From contig JAGAVE010000053.1 of the NCBI GenBank assembly GCA_017942105.1, positions 1 to 64,000 of the forward strand: a stretch of 64,000 bases of DNA, in the 5' to 3' direction. Shown here piece after piece: positions 26,509 to 33,831 of the stretch. Each line of letters begins with the position of its first letter. The stretch's first letter is position 1. The notes below the pieces were generated by a model, which was given only the letters and a program-made list of their open reading frames with translations, did no database searches and was not told the DNA's origin. The DNA comes from Clostridia bacterium (GTDB taxonomy: Bacteria; Bacillota; Clostridia; Oscillospirales; Acutalibacteraceae). The position numbers and the translations under genes are program-made.

Positions 26509-27528
26509 CTACCTTGCCGACAATAGCTTTATTTTCAACTCATTAATTCTGAAAACAAGAAATATCATTATTGGTTTCTTTTTCCGTATAAACTTATCCA
26601 ATAAAGCATCAGTTTTCGTTTTAAAGGTTTTATACTCGTTACTACTGACATACAAAGAATAAAACATATCAGTGTTTAAGATTTCAGAAATATACCTGAT
26701 TGACTCCCAAGCTTTCATATGAACAGCCGCAGTCTTTATTGAACAGAAAGCTTTATACAGATATGATGATGTAAGCCATGAACCAACCTGATCTTTATTA
26801 CAATCAATACCTTTAAAATACTCAGATTTCCATACAAATATGAAATTAACAACATCAAATGAGTCGACGACAACTGAAGTTGCATTACCTTCATTAACAT
26901 AATAAAAATATGCTTTTTCACTTACTAACGAAAGAGTTTCGCAGTGAAGAAGATATGTAAAAACAAATACCATATCCTCAGCGTACTTTCTGCCTGCAGG
27001 AAATTCAATGCCATTCTCCTTAATAATTGAAAGTCGAAACAGCTTTGACCAACAGGAGTAAAAGAACTGATTCGATGATGCGAGTATCCAATTCAGCTTT
27101 TCCCTGACATCGCAAACTCTATGAATCCCCGGAGAAAAAGTACTTTCAAAATTGGATAAATCTGATACATTGGAATCATAATTAGCACAGATAATATCAG
27201 CTTCACCCTGATTGAGCATTACAGAAAAACCGTTATCCAGTACATAATCATCACTGTCAAGAAAGAATACCCATTCACCCTCAGCTTTTAAAATACCGTT
27301 ATTTCTCGCAACTGAAACACCTGAGTTTTTCTGATGGACAACAGTAATATTATCATATTCTGATGCATATTTGTCGCAGATATCACCCGAGCCATCAGTT
27401 GAACCGTCATCAACAAGTATAATTTCATTTTCAAAGAAATCGCTCTGGTTGATAACCGAATCAACGGCGCGTGAAAGATATCTGGAGCAGTTGTATACAG
27501 GAATAATTACAGAAACCTTGCGTTTCAT
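26509..27528 (-). CDS. Family 2 glycosyltransferase
   Basis: A 339-aa GT-A enzyme. The nucleotide-sugar-binding half shows VSVIIPVYNCSRYL, EIILVDDGSTDGS, and the metal-binding FFLDSDDYV. The C-terminal half (about 200-339) is variable, ending in a basic, mildly hydrophobic segment (RKKKPIMIFLVFRI) that may associate with the membrane. Such enzymes usually extend surface polysaccharides or glycolipids; acceptor and donor are unknown. Confidence 0.92.
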   Translation of the reverse strand: MKRKVSVIIPVYNCSRYLSRAVDSVINQSDFFENEIILVDDGSTDGSGDICDKYASEYDNITVVHQKNSGVSVARNNGILKAEGEWVFFLDSDDYVLDNGFSVMLNQGEADIICANYDSNVSDLSNFESTFSPGIHRVCDVREKLNWILASSNQFFYSCWSKLFRLSIIKENGIEFPAGRKYAEDMVFVFTYLLHCETLSLVSEKAYFYYVNEGNATSVVVDSFDVVNFIFVWKSEYFKGIDCNKDQVGSWLTSSYLYKAFCSIKTAAVHMKAWESIRYISEILNTDMFYSLYVSSNEYKTFKTKTDALLDKFIRKKKPIMIFLVFRINELKIKLLSAR

Positions 27529-27544
27529 AAAACACCAACTTTAA

Positions 27545-29185
27545 TTATCCGAAAAATTTTTTAAACAGTGCTACAAGTCCTGAGCTTTCTTCAGCCTCAG
27601 GTTCGTTTTTCTCAGAATCAGCACTTACACTGGGCTTCAAGCTGTCAATTTTGTAAACAAAAACAACTGTTGACGACATATTGGCAGGTTTAGTTGTAAA
27701 AATAGTGTAACGCTTGCCAAGCTCAAGCCAAGCAGTCATTTTAGCGGTAATCTCATCAGCATTTCCCGCAATATTTGCATACTGTGAAATACCTTCAACT
27801 GCAAACGAACCTTCGATTCCCGTAAGTGCTGATTCAAGCGTCGAGAATACATCGCTGTCTGCTAAAATACGGAGTGCATCAATAAGCTCTTTATTTTCGT
27901 CAATTGCCGTCTGTAATTCCTGAAGAGTGGCAATTGTCTGAGGCAGGTTCTTGATTGATTGCTGCACTTGCGGATCATTTAAATCCTCTGACATTTGTTT
28001 GAGCAGCTCTAATGCCTTCTGAATATCTGCGCCTGTGCTTTCGTTTCCGAAGATGCTATTAATTACCTTCAGAGCCTCTTCCAATCCGTCAAAATCTGCA
28101 GTTGTAATATAATCACTTAAAAACTGAATCGTAGCTAAATTCTGCGGAGTTGCAAAATTATCAAGGAAATCCAATAAAGCTTTATTATTGTCATACAATG
28201 TAGCAGCTTTACTGACAAGGTTGCTTAACTCTGTGATTTTATTCGGATTTGATGTTAATGTCTGCAGGAGTTGATCTGCATTGATATTCTGAAGACTCTG
28301 TTGAATCGAGCTAAGCTTTGAAAGATTTTCTCGAACATCATCCATAGAAGTTGATATAGAATTAAGACCAATATCGAGAGATGCAATCGGAATTGCAGAG
28401 AACATAAAGTTTCCGAGTTCAAAATCTTTCACATCTGCAGAAATAACAAATGTATCATTAAATGAATACTGAATCTGTGTGTTGGCATTTTGAGTAATTT
28501 CAGTTAAGCCGAGACTTTCATTGATACCCGGGAACCCAACAAGAACAGCAAGCTGAGAATTACCGTTACCTATCGCTTTACCATTCATAACGCTGATATT
28601 CTGAAATTTAGTTTCATTTAAGGCAACACCACCAACCACAATCATCGGTGTATACATCGGCATATCGACGCCGTTTACTTTTACGATTTCTTGATGAGTA
28701 TTATGCATCCTGATCGTGATTGTAACCTGACCGCTCTTGCCGACAAGCTCCTCCCCCGAAATAGGTGTACCGTTAAGAGTATAGCTCAATTCAAAATTCA
28801 CCGGAAGAGGATTCGTTGAATAGCCTTGATAATAAAGATCAGTTGAATCCATATACCAGCGAAGATTCTGACCGCTTACATCAGGCATTGAGTCATCCTT
28901 GATGTTCTCGATCTGAGAAAGATTTGTCATATCATCAACATAAACCTGAGCTTTGTTAGTATGAATCCAATCGCTGACAATCGTCTGAGTAACTTTACCC
29001 GTTGAATCAAGGTTAACATATACCGTCTCATTTTTCGTTGCTGTTCCTGCCGGAGTAGTGTACTTGATCTGTTCAGAAACAAGACTGTCGGTATTGTCCA
29101 TCTGCTGAACTGCTTTATTACAAGAACAAAGCAGAAGCATACCACACGCCAGCACCAAACACATTATTTTTTTATATGTTTTCAT
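27545..29185 (-). CDS. Helical lipoprotein partner of the MMPL transporter
   Basis: About 546 aa. A lipoprotein signal (MKTYKKIMCLVLACGM, lipobox LLLCSC) fixes the start at 29185, where GAGGAAA lies seven bases upstream; the open frame runs 16 codons further into the transporter gene. Residues about 50-260 are beta-rich, and residues about 270-470 consist of helical units of the SLQNINADQLLQ/LKQMSEDLNDPQVQ type, predicted to be coiled coil, followed by a C-terminal beta segment and a short acidic tail. Comparable secreted proteins accompany MMPL pumps in Clostridia. It overlaps the transporter by 14 bases, so the two are probably one system. No enzymatic motif seen. Confidence 0.8.
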   Translation of the reverse strand: MKTYKKIMCLVLACGMLLLCSCNKAVQQMDNTDSLVSEQIKYTTPAGTATKNETVYVNLDSTGKVTQTIVSDWIHTNKAQVYVDDMTNLSQIENIKDDSMPDVSGQNLRWYMDSTDLYYQGYSTNPLPVNFELSYTLNGTPISGEELVGKSGQVTITIRMHNTHQEIVKVNGVDMPMYTPMIVVGGVALNETKFQNISVMNGKAIGNGNSQLAVLVGFPGINESLGLTEITQNANTQIQYSFNDTFVISADVKDFELGNFMFSAIPIASLDIGLNSISTSMDDVRENLSKLSSIQQSLQNINADQLLQTLTSNPNKITELSNLVSKAATLYDNNKALLDFLDNFATPQNLATIQFLSDYITTADFDGLEEALKVINSIFGNESTGADIQKALELLKQMSEDLNDPQVQQSIKNLPQTIATLQELQTAIDENKELIDALRILADSDVFSTLESALTGIEGSFAVEGISQYANIAGNADEITAKMTAWLELGKRYTIFTTKPANMSSTVVFVYKIDSLKPSVSADSEKNEPEAEESSGLVALFKKFFG

Positions 29186-31376
29186 TAGCAATTTCCTCAC
29201 AATCATTGTCCTGAGATGCTGAAGGAATATCAATATCTTCAGGAAGTTGAATTGACAATTTATCGGTTGAAGTATTTATCGTTGAAGCTTTCTTGTTTTT
29301 TCTGAGTTTCTTTTTATTATCTTTTTTGAAAGACTTATCTACAATCTTTTCAAAAGTAAGAAGCAACGGAGAAAGAACAAAGATAATAATCAGCGCGCTG
29401 ATTATAGATCCGCGTGCAAGAAGAGCACACAACTCTTTAACAATAGAAATACTTGAAACAAAGTAAACACCTATTGTTACAAAGAAGAAAATGAGAGCAC
29501 TTTGGAATATAGAATGCATTGACTCTGAAACCGCTTTTTTCATAGCTTCGTTTCTTTCCTTGCCGCTGAGCAACTCTTCCTTGAATCTTGATGTCAAAAG
29601 AATTGCGTAGTCAACCGTTGCACCAAGCTGAACACAGGATATAACAGTCGGAGCGAAAAATGACATCGGAGTTCCAAGAAGGGTTGAAATTGATTCATTT
29701 ATAAAAATTGCGAACTCGATTGACAGAATAAGAATTATAGGAAGCGTCCAAGATTTAAACAGAATCAGTAGTATTATAAATATCGAAGCAATTGAAATAA
29801 TGCTGGTTATCGTAAAATCAGTAACAGTAATATCAACCATATCACTATACATAGCACCTTCTCCGGTCATGTATCCGTCAGGGTCATATTCTTTGATAAT
29901 CGAAAGCATTGCAGCAACCTGCTCGTTGGAGGCATCAGTAGCAGCTTCATATGCTGAGTTGACAAGCATAACCTGATATCCGCCTTGCTTTACAATATCA
30001 ATAATTCCATCAGGAATAATTGAATCCGGAATCGATGAACCGATGAACTGATTATAGGCAAGCATTGATGTTACACCATCAAGGTCATTGATGCGATTTT
30101 CCATTTCAATAAGCTTTTCAGCTGATACAGAATCATTTACAACGACAAAATGTGATGTAGTCATATTAAACTCATCTTTTAATGTGTTGAGCGCTACAAC
30201 AGAATCAAGGTCATCGGGTAAAGTTGAAGTTATGTTATAATACTTTTTAACATTGGCTGAAAGCAAAACTGAAGGAACAAGAAGAATGGCAAAAACTGCA
30301 ACAAAAGCTTTTTTGTGCTTTATAGAAAAATCAATAATTTTCGTAAACTTCGGAGTAAAAACCTTGTGCTTTTTCTTATTAATCAACTTGTCAAAAACAA
30401 TCAGATATGCCGGCAGTATCGTTATCGAAGAAAATACACCTATCAAAACGCCTTTTGCCATTATAATACCGATATTAAATCCAAGCGTAAGCTGCATAAA
30501 GCAAAGAGCTAGGAAACCGAAAACCGTTGTAGTTGAACTGCCTATCAAAGATGTAAACGATGCTTTAAGCGTTTTTAACATCGCTTCTTCTTTTGTTGCA
30601 GAATATTTCTTTTCCTCATCAAAACGGTTGATAACGAAAATTGAGTAGTCCATTGTTACTGCAAGCTGCAGTATCGCAGCAACGCATTGCGTTATGTACG
30701 AGATTCCGCCTACTAACCAGTTTGTTCCCATATTGTAAACAACGGAAGAGCCCAGAACCACAAGCATAATAAACGGCAGAACATACGATTTCATCGTAAA
30801 CAAAAGAATGATTAAAACAAAGACAACCGCCAAGGCAATATAAATTGGAAGTTCCTTGTTTGTTAGCTCTTTTGTATCGGCGTTGATCGGCGTCAGGCCG
30901 CTCAGCATACACTGATTCTTCGTAACCTGCTTAATGTTATCTATAGCCTCAATGGTATCCTTTGAAGAACATCCGGGATCAAACTGGACAAACATCATTG
31001 TATAGTTACCATTCTCGCTGTAAAAAACATTTCTGATTTCATCAGGAAGAATATCCTGGGGGATGCTTGTATCAATCAAATCGCTGTACCAAAGCACTGA
31101 AGCGACATTGTCTACTCCCTCAATCTTGTTTTTCAGTTCAACTACCCTCTTGGGTTGCATATTTTCAACAATTACCATAGTAGTTGAATCAACATTATAA
31201 GTTTCACTTAAAATTTGCTGACCCTTTACCGAATCAAGCTTGTCCGGCAAATAAGATAAAATATCATAGTTAACCTCCGTTACCATATAACCAAGCAAAC
31301 ACGGAATAAGAAGGACAAACGATAAGATGATAATTAGCTTAGGTCTTTTTGTAACAAACTTAGAAATTTTTTCCAT
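29172..31376 (-). CDS. MMPL/RND-type transporter
   Basis: A 734-aa membrane protein of two similar halves, each with one N-terminal helix, a large extracellular domain and five clustered helices. The repeated signature is seen as TMDYSIFVINRF in the first half and GATVDYAILLTSRF in the second, each with the conserved Asp-Tyr pair used for proton coupling. The cytoplasmic tail (about 685-734) is Lys-rich, then acidic. MMPL proteins export lipids, glycolipids or hydrophobic compounds. The metallophosphoesterase 12 bases upstream and the lipoprotein downstream belong to the same operon. Confidence 0.92.
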   Translation of the reverse strand: MEKISKFVTKRPKLIIILSFVLLIPCLLGYMVTEVNYDILSYLPDKLDSVKGQQILSETYNVDSTTMVIVENMQPKRVVELKNKIEGVDNVASVLWYSDLIDTSIPQDILPDEIRNVFYSENGNYTMMFVQFDPGCSSKDTIEAIDNIKQVTKNQCMLSGLTPINADTKELTNKELPIYIALAVVFVLIILLFTMKSYVLPFIMLVVLGSSVVYNMGTNWLVGGISYITQCVAAILQLAVTMDYSIFVINRFDEEKKYSATKEEAMLKTLKASFTSLIGSSTTTVFGFLALCFMQLTLGFNIGIIMAKGVLIGVFSSITILPAYLIVFDKLINKKKHKVFTPKFTKIIDFSIKHKKAFVAVFAILLVPSVLLSANVKKYYNITSTLPDDLDSVVALNTLKDEFNMTTSHFVVVNDSVSAEKLIEMENRINDLDGVTSMLAYNQFIGSSIPDSIIPDGIIDIVKQGGYQVMLVNSAYEAATDASNEQVAAMLSIIKEYDPDGYMTGEGAMYSDMVDITVTDFTITSIISIASIFIILLILFKSWTLPIILILSIEFAIFINESISTLLGTPMSFFAPTVISCVQLGATVDYAILLTSRFKEELLSGKERNEAMKKAVSESMHSIFQSALIFFFVTIGVYFVSSISIVKELCALLARGSIISALIIIFVLSPLLLTFEKIVDKSFKKDNKKKLRKNKKASTINTSTDKLSIQLPEDIDIPSASQDNDCEEIANENI

Positions 31377-31388
31377 AGTACCACCTAA

Positions 31389-32549
31389 TCAGTATAGAAA
31401 CCTTGTAAAAAGATTAAAGATAGAAAAAAGATACACTATAAAGCTGATAACAATTACTACAGACAAAATAACAATAATAAGTTTCACCTTTTCATACTCA
31501 TCTGCATTCATAATATATCTCATAACCGAAAAGAAGTTTTTACCAAACAAATCAAAGTAGCTGATTGTATATGTTTTAAAAACTGAGGTATCTTTTTCAT
31601 CAATTTCAAAAACACGAACTCCTCTTGAAATCATATTACCATAGCTTCTGAAGGATGCGCCCGGAGTCTGAACGATATTAATACCATCAAGCTCAGCTGT
31701 AAAACAATTAAGATGGTCGTGTCCAGTAACAAGGGCACAAACATCACCGCGGCGTCTGATTGCATCGAGCTGCCCGAAATCCTGAGAGGTAGTTTCGGCA
31801 TATTCAAAAGCAAATCCTGATGCTTTTTCTTCATCGAGCTTATAAAACTTTCCATCACGGGCTTTGACAGCCATTTTTTCGCCTTCATCACATTCTTTAA
31901 AGAGAGATTTTGTCTGCGGCAAAGGGATATGCTGAAACATAAGAGACATAACAGGTTTTCCGCATTCTTTCTCTAAACGCATACTTTCTTCTTCATACCA
32001 TTTGACAGCTTCCGGCTTGACATATTCAAAGCAATTGTCACCATTATCGTCTGAACCAGCAGAATCAACCATCCAGAGATTATATGCTATATTATCTGAA
32101 TCTGAAGCATAAACGGGAATGTTGTATGTATCGCAATCGAGTCCGTTATTCGAAAGATTATAAGGAACACAATTCTTGTATGAACCGTAAATTTCTGCCT
32201 GCTCATTTTTTGTTATACAATTTCGATCATCGTGGTTGCCGTACACAAAAGCGAACGGTAGATTTCTTTTCTCCAAAGGATCCAAAAGATATCCGAGAGC
32301 CTTTTTCATCCGTTTCAATGTACCTTTTTTACTCTTGACATTTTGCCAATTTCCAATTGGTGCGTCATTTATATGATTACCGAGAATATTATCTCCCGTA
32401 AGAACAACAAGGTCAGGATTGACTTTATCATATATTTTATTGAGCATTTTAAACATTCCTCTGCGCGGAATGTGCATATCCTGAGCGTCACTCACCTGCA
32501 AAATGATAAATTTACCATCTTTGTTGAATCTGAGCTTTTTATTATACAT
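31389..32549 (-). CDS. Membrane-anchored metallophosphoesterase
   Basis: A 386-aa calcineurin-like phosphoesterase. The five metal-binding motifs are present: DAQDMH, LTGDN, YGNHDD, FQHIPL and TGHDHLN. The C-terminus has one hydrophobic helix (LIIVILSVVIVISFIVYLFS, about 355-375), so the protein is probably tail-anchored with its catalytic domain in the cytoplasm. Substrate unknown; phospholipid, nucleotide or sugar phosphates are all possible. First gene of the operon that includes the MMPL system. Confidence 0.9.
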   Translation of the reverse strand: MYNKKLRFNKDGKFIILQVSDAQDMHIPRRGMFKMLNKIYDKVNPDLVVLTGDNILGNHINDAPIGNWQNVKSKKGTLKRMKKALGYLLDPLEKRNLPFAFVYGNHDDRNCITKNEQAEIYGSYKNCVPYNLSNNGLDCDTYNIPVYASDSDNIAYNLWMVDSAGSDDNGDNCFEYVKPEAVKWYEEESMRLEKECGKPVMSLMFQHIPLPQTKSLFKECDEGEKMAVKARDGKFYKLDEEKASGFAFEYAETTSQDFGQLDAIRRRGDVCALVTGHDHLNCFTAELDGINIVQTPGASFRSYGNMISRGVRVFEIDEKDTSVFKTYTISYFDLFGKNFFSVMRYIMNADEYEKVKLIIVILSVVIVISFIVYLFSIFNLFTRFLY

Positions 32550-32577
32550 AAAAATACCAACTTTCTATATTTAATGT

Positions 32578-32606
32578 ATTTTATCACATTTAATCATTTA
32601 TTGCAA
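32578..32606 (-). promoter_or_regulatory. Sigma-A-type promoter of the metallophosphoesterase/MMPL operon
   Basis: On the minus strand TTGCAA (-35, 32601-32606), 17 bases, then TAAAAT (-10, 32578-32583), about 29 bases before the ATG at 32549. It lies just after the terminator at 32621-32640, so it should start a fresh transcript. Confidence 0.75.
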
Positions 32607-32620
32607 GGAAAACGCAAAGG

Positions 32621-32640
32621 AAAAGCCACCCTAGGGTGGC
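32621..32640 (-). terminator. Intrinsic terminator of the small-ORF transcript
   Basis: On the minus strand GCCACC-CTAG-GGTGGC forms a tight six-base GC-rich stem followed by TTTTCCTTT. It comes a few bases after the 25-codon ORF and before the promoter of the metallophosphoesterase operon. Confidence 0.82.
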
Positions 32641-32644
32641 AAAT

Positions 32645-32722
32645 TTATGTATTATCTTCACTCTTTTTAATTTTAAATACTAAACGAAAAATTCCTTTGA
32701 GAGCTTTTGGCATTTCAAACAT
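32645..32722 (-). CDS. Possible 25-aa amphipathic peptide
   Basis: A short frame begins at the ATG at 32722, with GAAGGT about four bases upstream and GGAGGG further up, and ends in TAA just before a terminator. The product (MFEMPKALKGIFRLVFKIKK then SEDNT) would be a basic amphipathic helix with an acidic tail, the type that lies on membrane surfaces. It follows the 50-aa membrane protein by 25 bases. Its length allows chance occurrence, so it is a candidate only. Confidence 0.4.
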   Translation of the reverse strand: MFEMPKALKGIFRLVFKIKKSEDNT

Positions 32723-32747
32723 TACTACCTTCAATTAAATCCCTCCA

Positions 32748-32900
32748 CTATTTAGCTACAATGATGCCGAGAATAACAATCACCATTGAGAGAACTGCAA
32801 CAATAAATGTTTTCGGGCACATCAGCGAAATCAGCATTCCAAGACCGAAAGCAGTGAAATAAAGTCCAATTCTGCTTGAACAGCAACGATTTCTTCTCAT
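32748..32900 (-). CDS. Small two-helix membrane protein, 50 aa
   Basis: The frame encodes a basic, Cys-containing N-terminus (MRRNRCCSSR), a hydrophobic helix (GLYFTAFGLGMLISLM), a CPKT turn and a second helix (FIVAVLSMVIVILGIIVA), ending in Lys and TAG. Small proteins of this pattern (Arg/Asn/Cys-rich head, two helices, central Cys-Pro) seem common in Clostridia but have no assigned function. A GGTGGTG ribosome site precedes the ATG by five bases and lies inside the 3' arm of the terminator-like hairpin after rsgA. Confidence 0.75.
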   Translation of the reverse strand: MRRNRCCSSRIGLYFTAFGLGMLISLMCPKTFIVAVLSMVIVILGIIVAK

Positions 32901-32902
32901 AA

Positions 32903-32944
32903 AAACACCACCATAGTTTTTACTAACATACTATGATGGTGTTT
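32903..32944 (-). terminator. Terminator-like hairpin after rsgA, overlapping a ribosome binding site
   Basis: Bases 32930-32944 pair with 32903-32917 on the minus strand (15-bp arms, one mismatch, 12-base loop), followed by a five-T run. The hairpin begins eight bases after the rsgA stop. Its 3' arm contains GGTGGTG, the likely ribosome site of the 50-aa membrane protein, so folding would both end the rsgA transcript and hide that site. Confidence 0.8.
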
Positions 32945-32952
32945 ATAAACTG

Positions 32953-33831
32953 TTACAGTTGCCAATCTTTCAAATTTTTAACTTCATTGTATAAAGTCAC
33001 ATAACTTTCGTATCTGGAAGGATTTATTTTCCCTTCATTAAGAGCTTCAATGACTTTGCAGCCCTTATCACCTGTATGCGAACAAGAAGAAAATTTACAA
33101 AGACCAAGGTAGTCGGAAAACTCCGGAAAACAATCGGCTATTTCATCCTTTTTAATTATATCATTTGTTTCAAAATCAAGAGATGAAAAACCGGGTGTGT
33201 CTGCAATGTAACCATTTCCGGTTTTAAATAATTCAACATGGCGAGTGGTATGCCTTCCACGACCGAGCTTATGGCTGACTTCACCGGTTTCAACAGAGAA
33301 TTCAGGATCAATGCAGTTAAGAAGAGAAGATTTACCGACACCCGAGTTGCCTGTAAAAACACTTGTTGAACCCTCAATAAGCTTTAGCACTTCCATAACG
33401 CCTTTTCCTGTTTTATTGGAAACGACAAAAACATCAATTCCAGAATTCTTGTATCTTTCGGCAAATTCATCAGCATTGTGTAAATCATCTTTTGTAAAAA
33501 CAATTACCGGTCGGACATTCTTATGAATCGCGACAGCCGTCAATCTGTCTATTATAAGAAAATTTGGGCGCGGCTCGCAGGTCGAAGAAACTATAACAAG
33601 ATTATCAACATTTGAAACAGGAGGCCTTACAAAAAAATTCCTTCTTTCAAAAATCTTGTCAATCGAATTCTTACCGTTACTCTCAACCGATATTTCAACA
33701 TCATCTCCGACAAGAGGAGTTATTTTCTCTTTGCGAAAAACACCTCTAGCCTTGCATTCATATATCATACCGTCAGCCTCTACATAATAAAAACCGCCGA
33801 CTCCCTTTATAATCTTACCGCTTAAAATCAA
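32953..33831 (-). CDS. rsgA: Ribosome small-subunit-dependent GTPase A
   Basis: A 292-aa circularly permuted GTPase involved in late 30S assembly. The order is an OB-fold N-terminus (about 1-65), the G4-like FTKDD, the P-loop GNSGVGKSS, the G2/G3 region RHTT and DTPGFSS, and a C-terminal zinc motif with Cys/His spacing in LCKFSSCSHTGDKGC. In B. subtilis the orthologue CpgA/YloQ is a substrate of PrkC, and the same gene order prpC-prkC-cpgA is kept here. It overlaps prkC by four bases. Confidence 0.97.
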   Translation of the reverse strand: MILSGKIIKGVGGFYYVEADGMIYECKARGVFRKEKITPLVGDDVEISVESNGKNSIDKIFERRNFFVRPPVSNVDNLVIVSSTCEPRPNFLIIDRLTAVAIHKNVRPVIVFTKDDLHNADEFAERYKNSGIDVFVVSNKTGKGVMEVLKLIEGSTSVFTGNSGVGKSSLLNCIDPEFSVETGEVSHKLGRGRHTTRHVELFKTGNGYIADTPGFSSLDFETNDIIKKDEIADCFPEFSDYLGLCKFSSCSHTGDKGCKVIEALNEGKINPSRYESYVTLYNEVKNLKDWQL

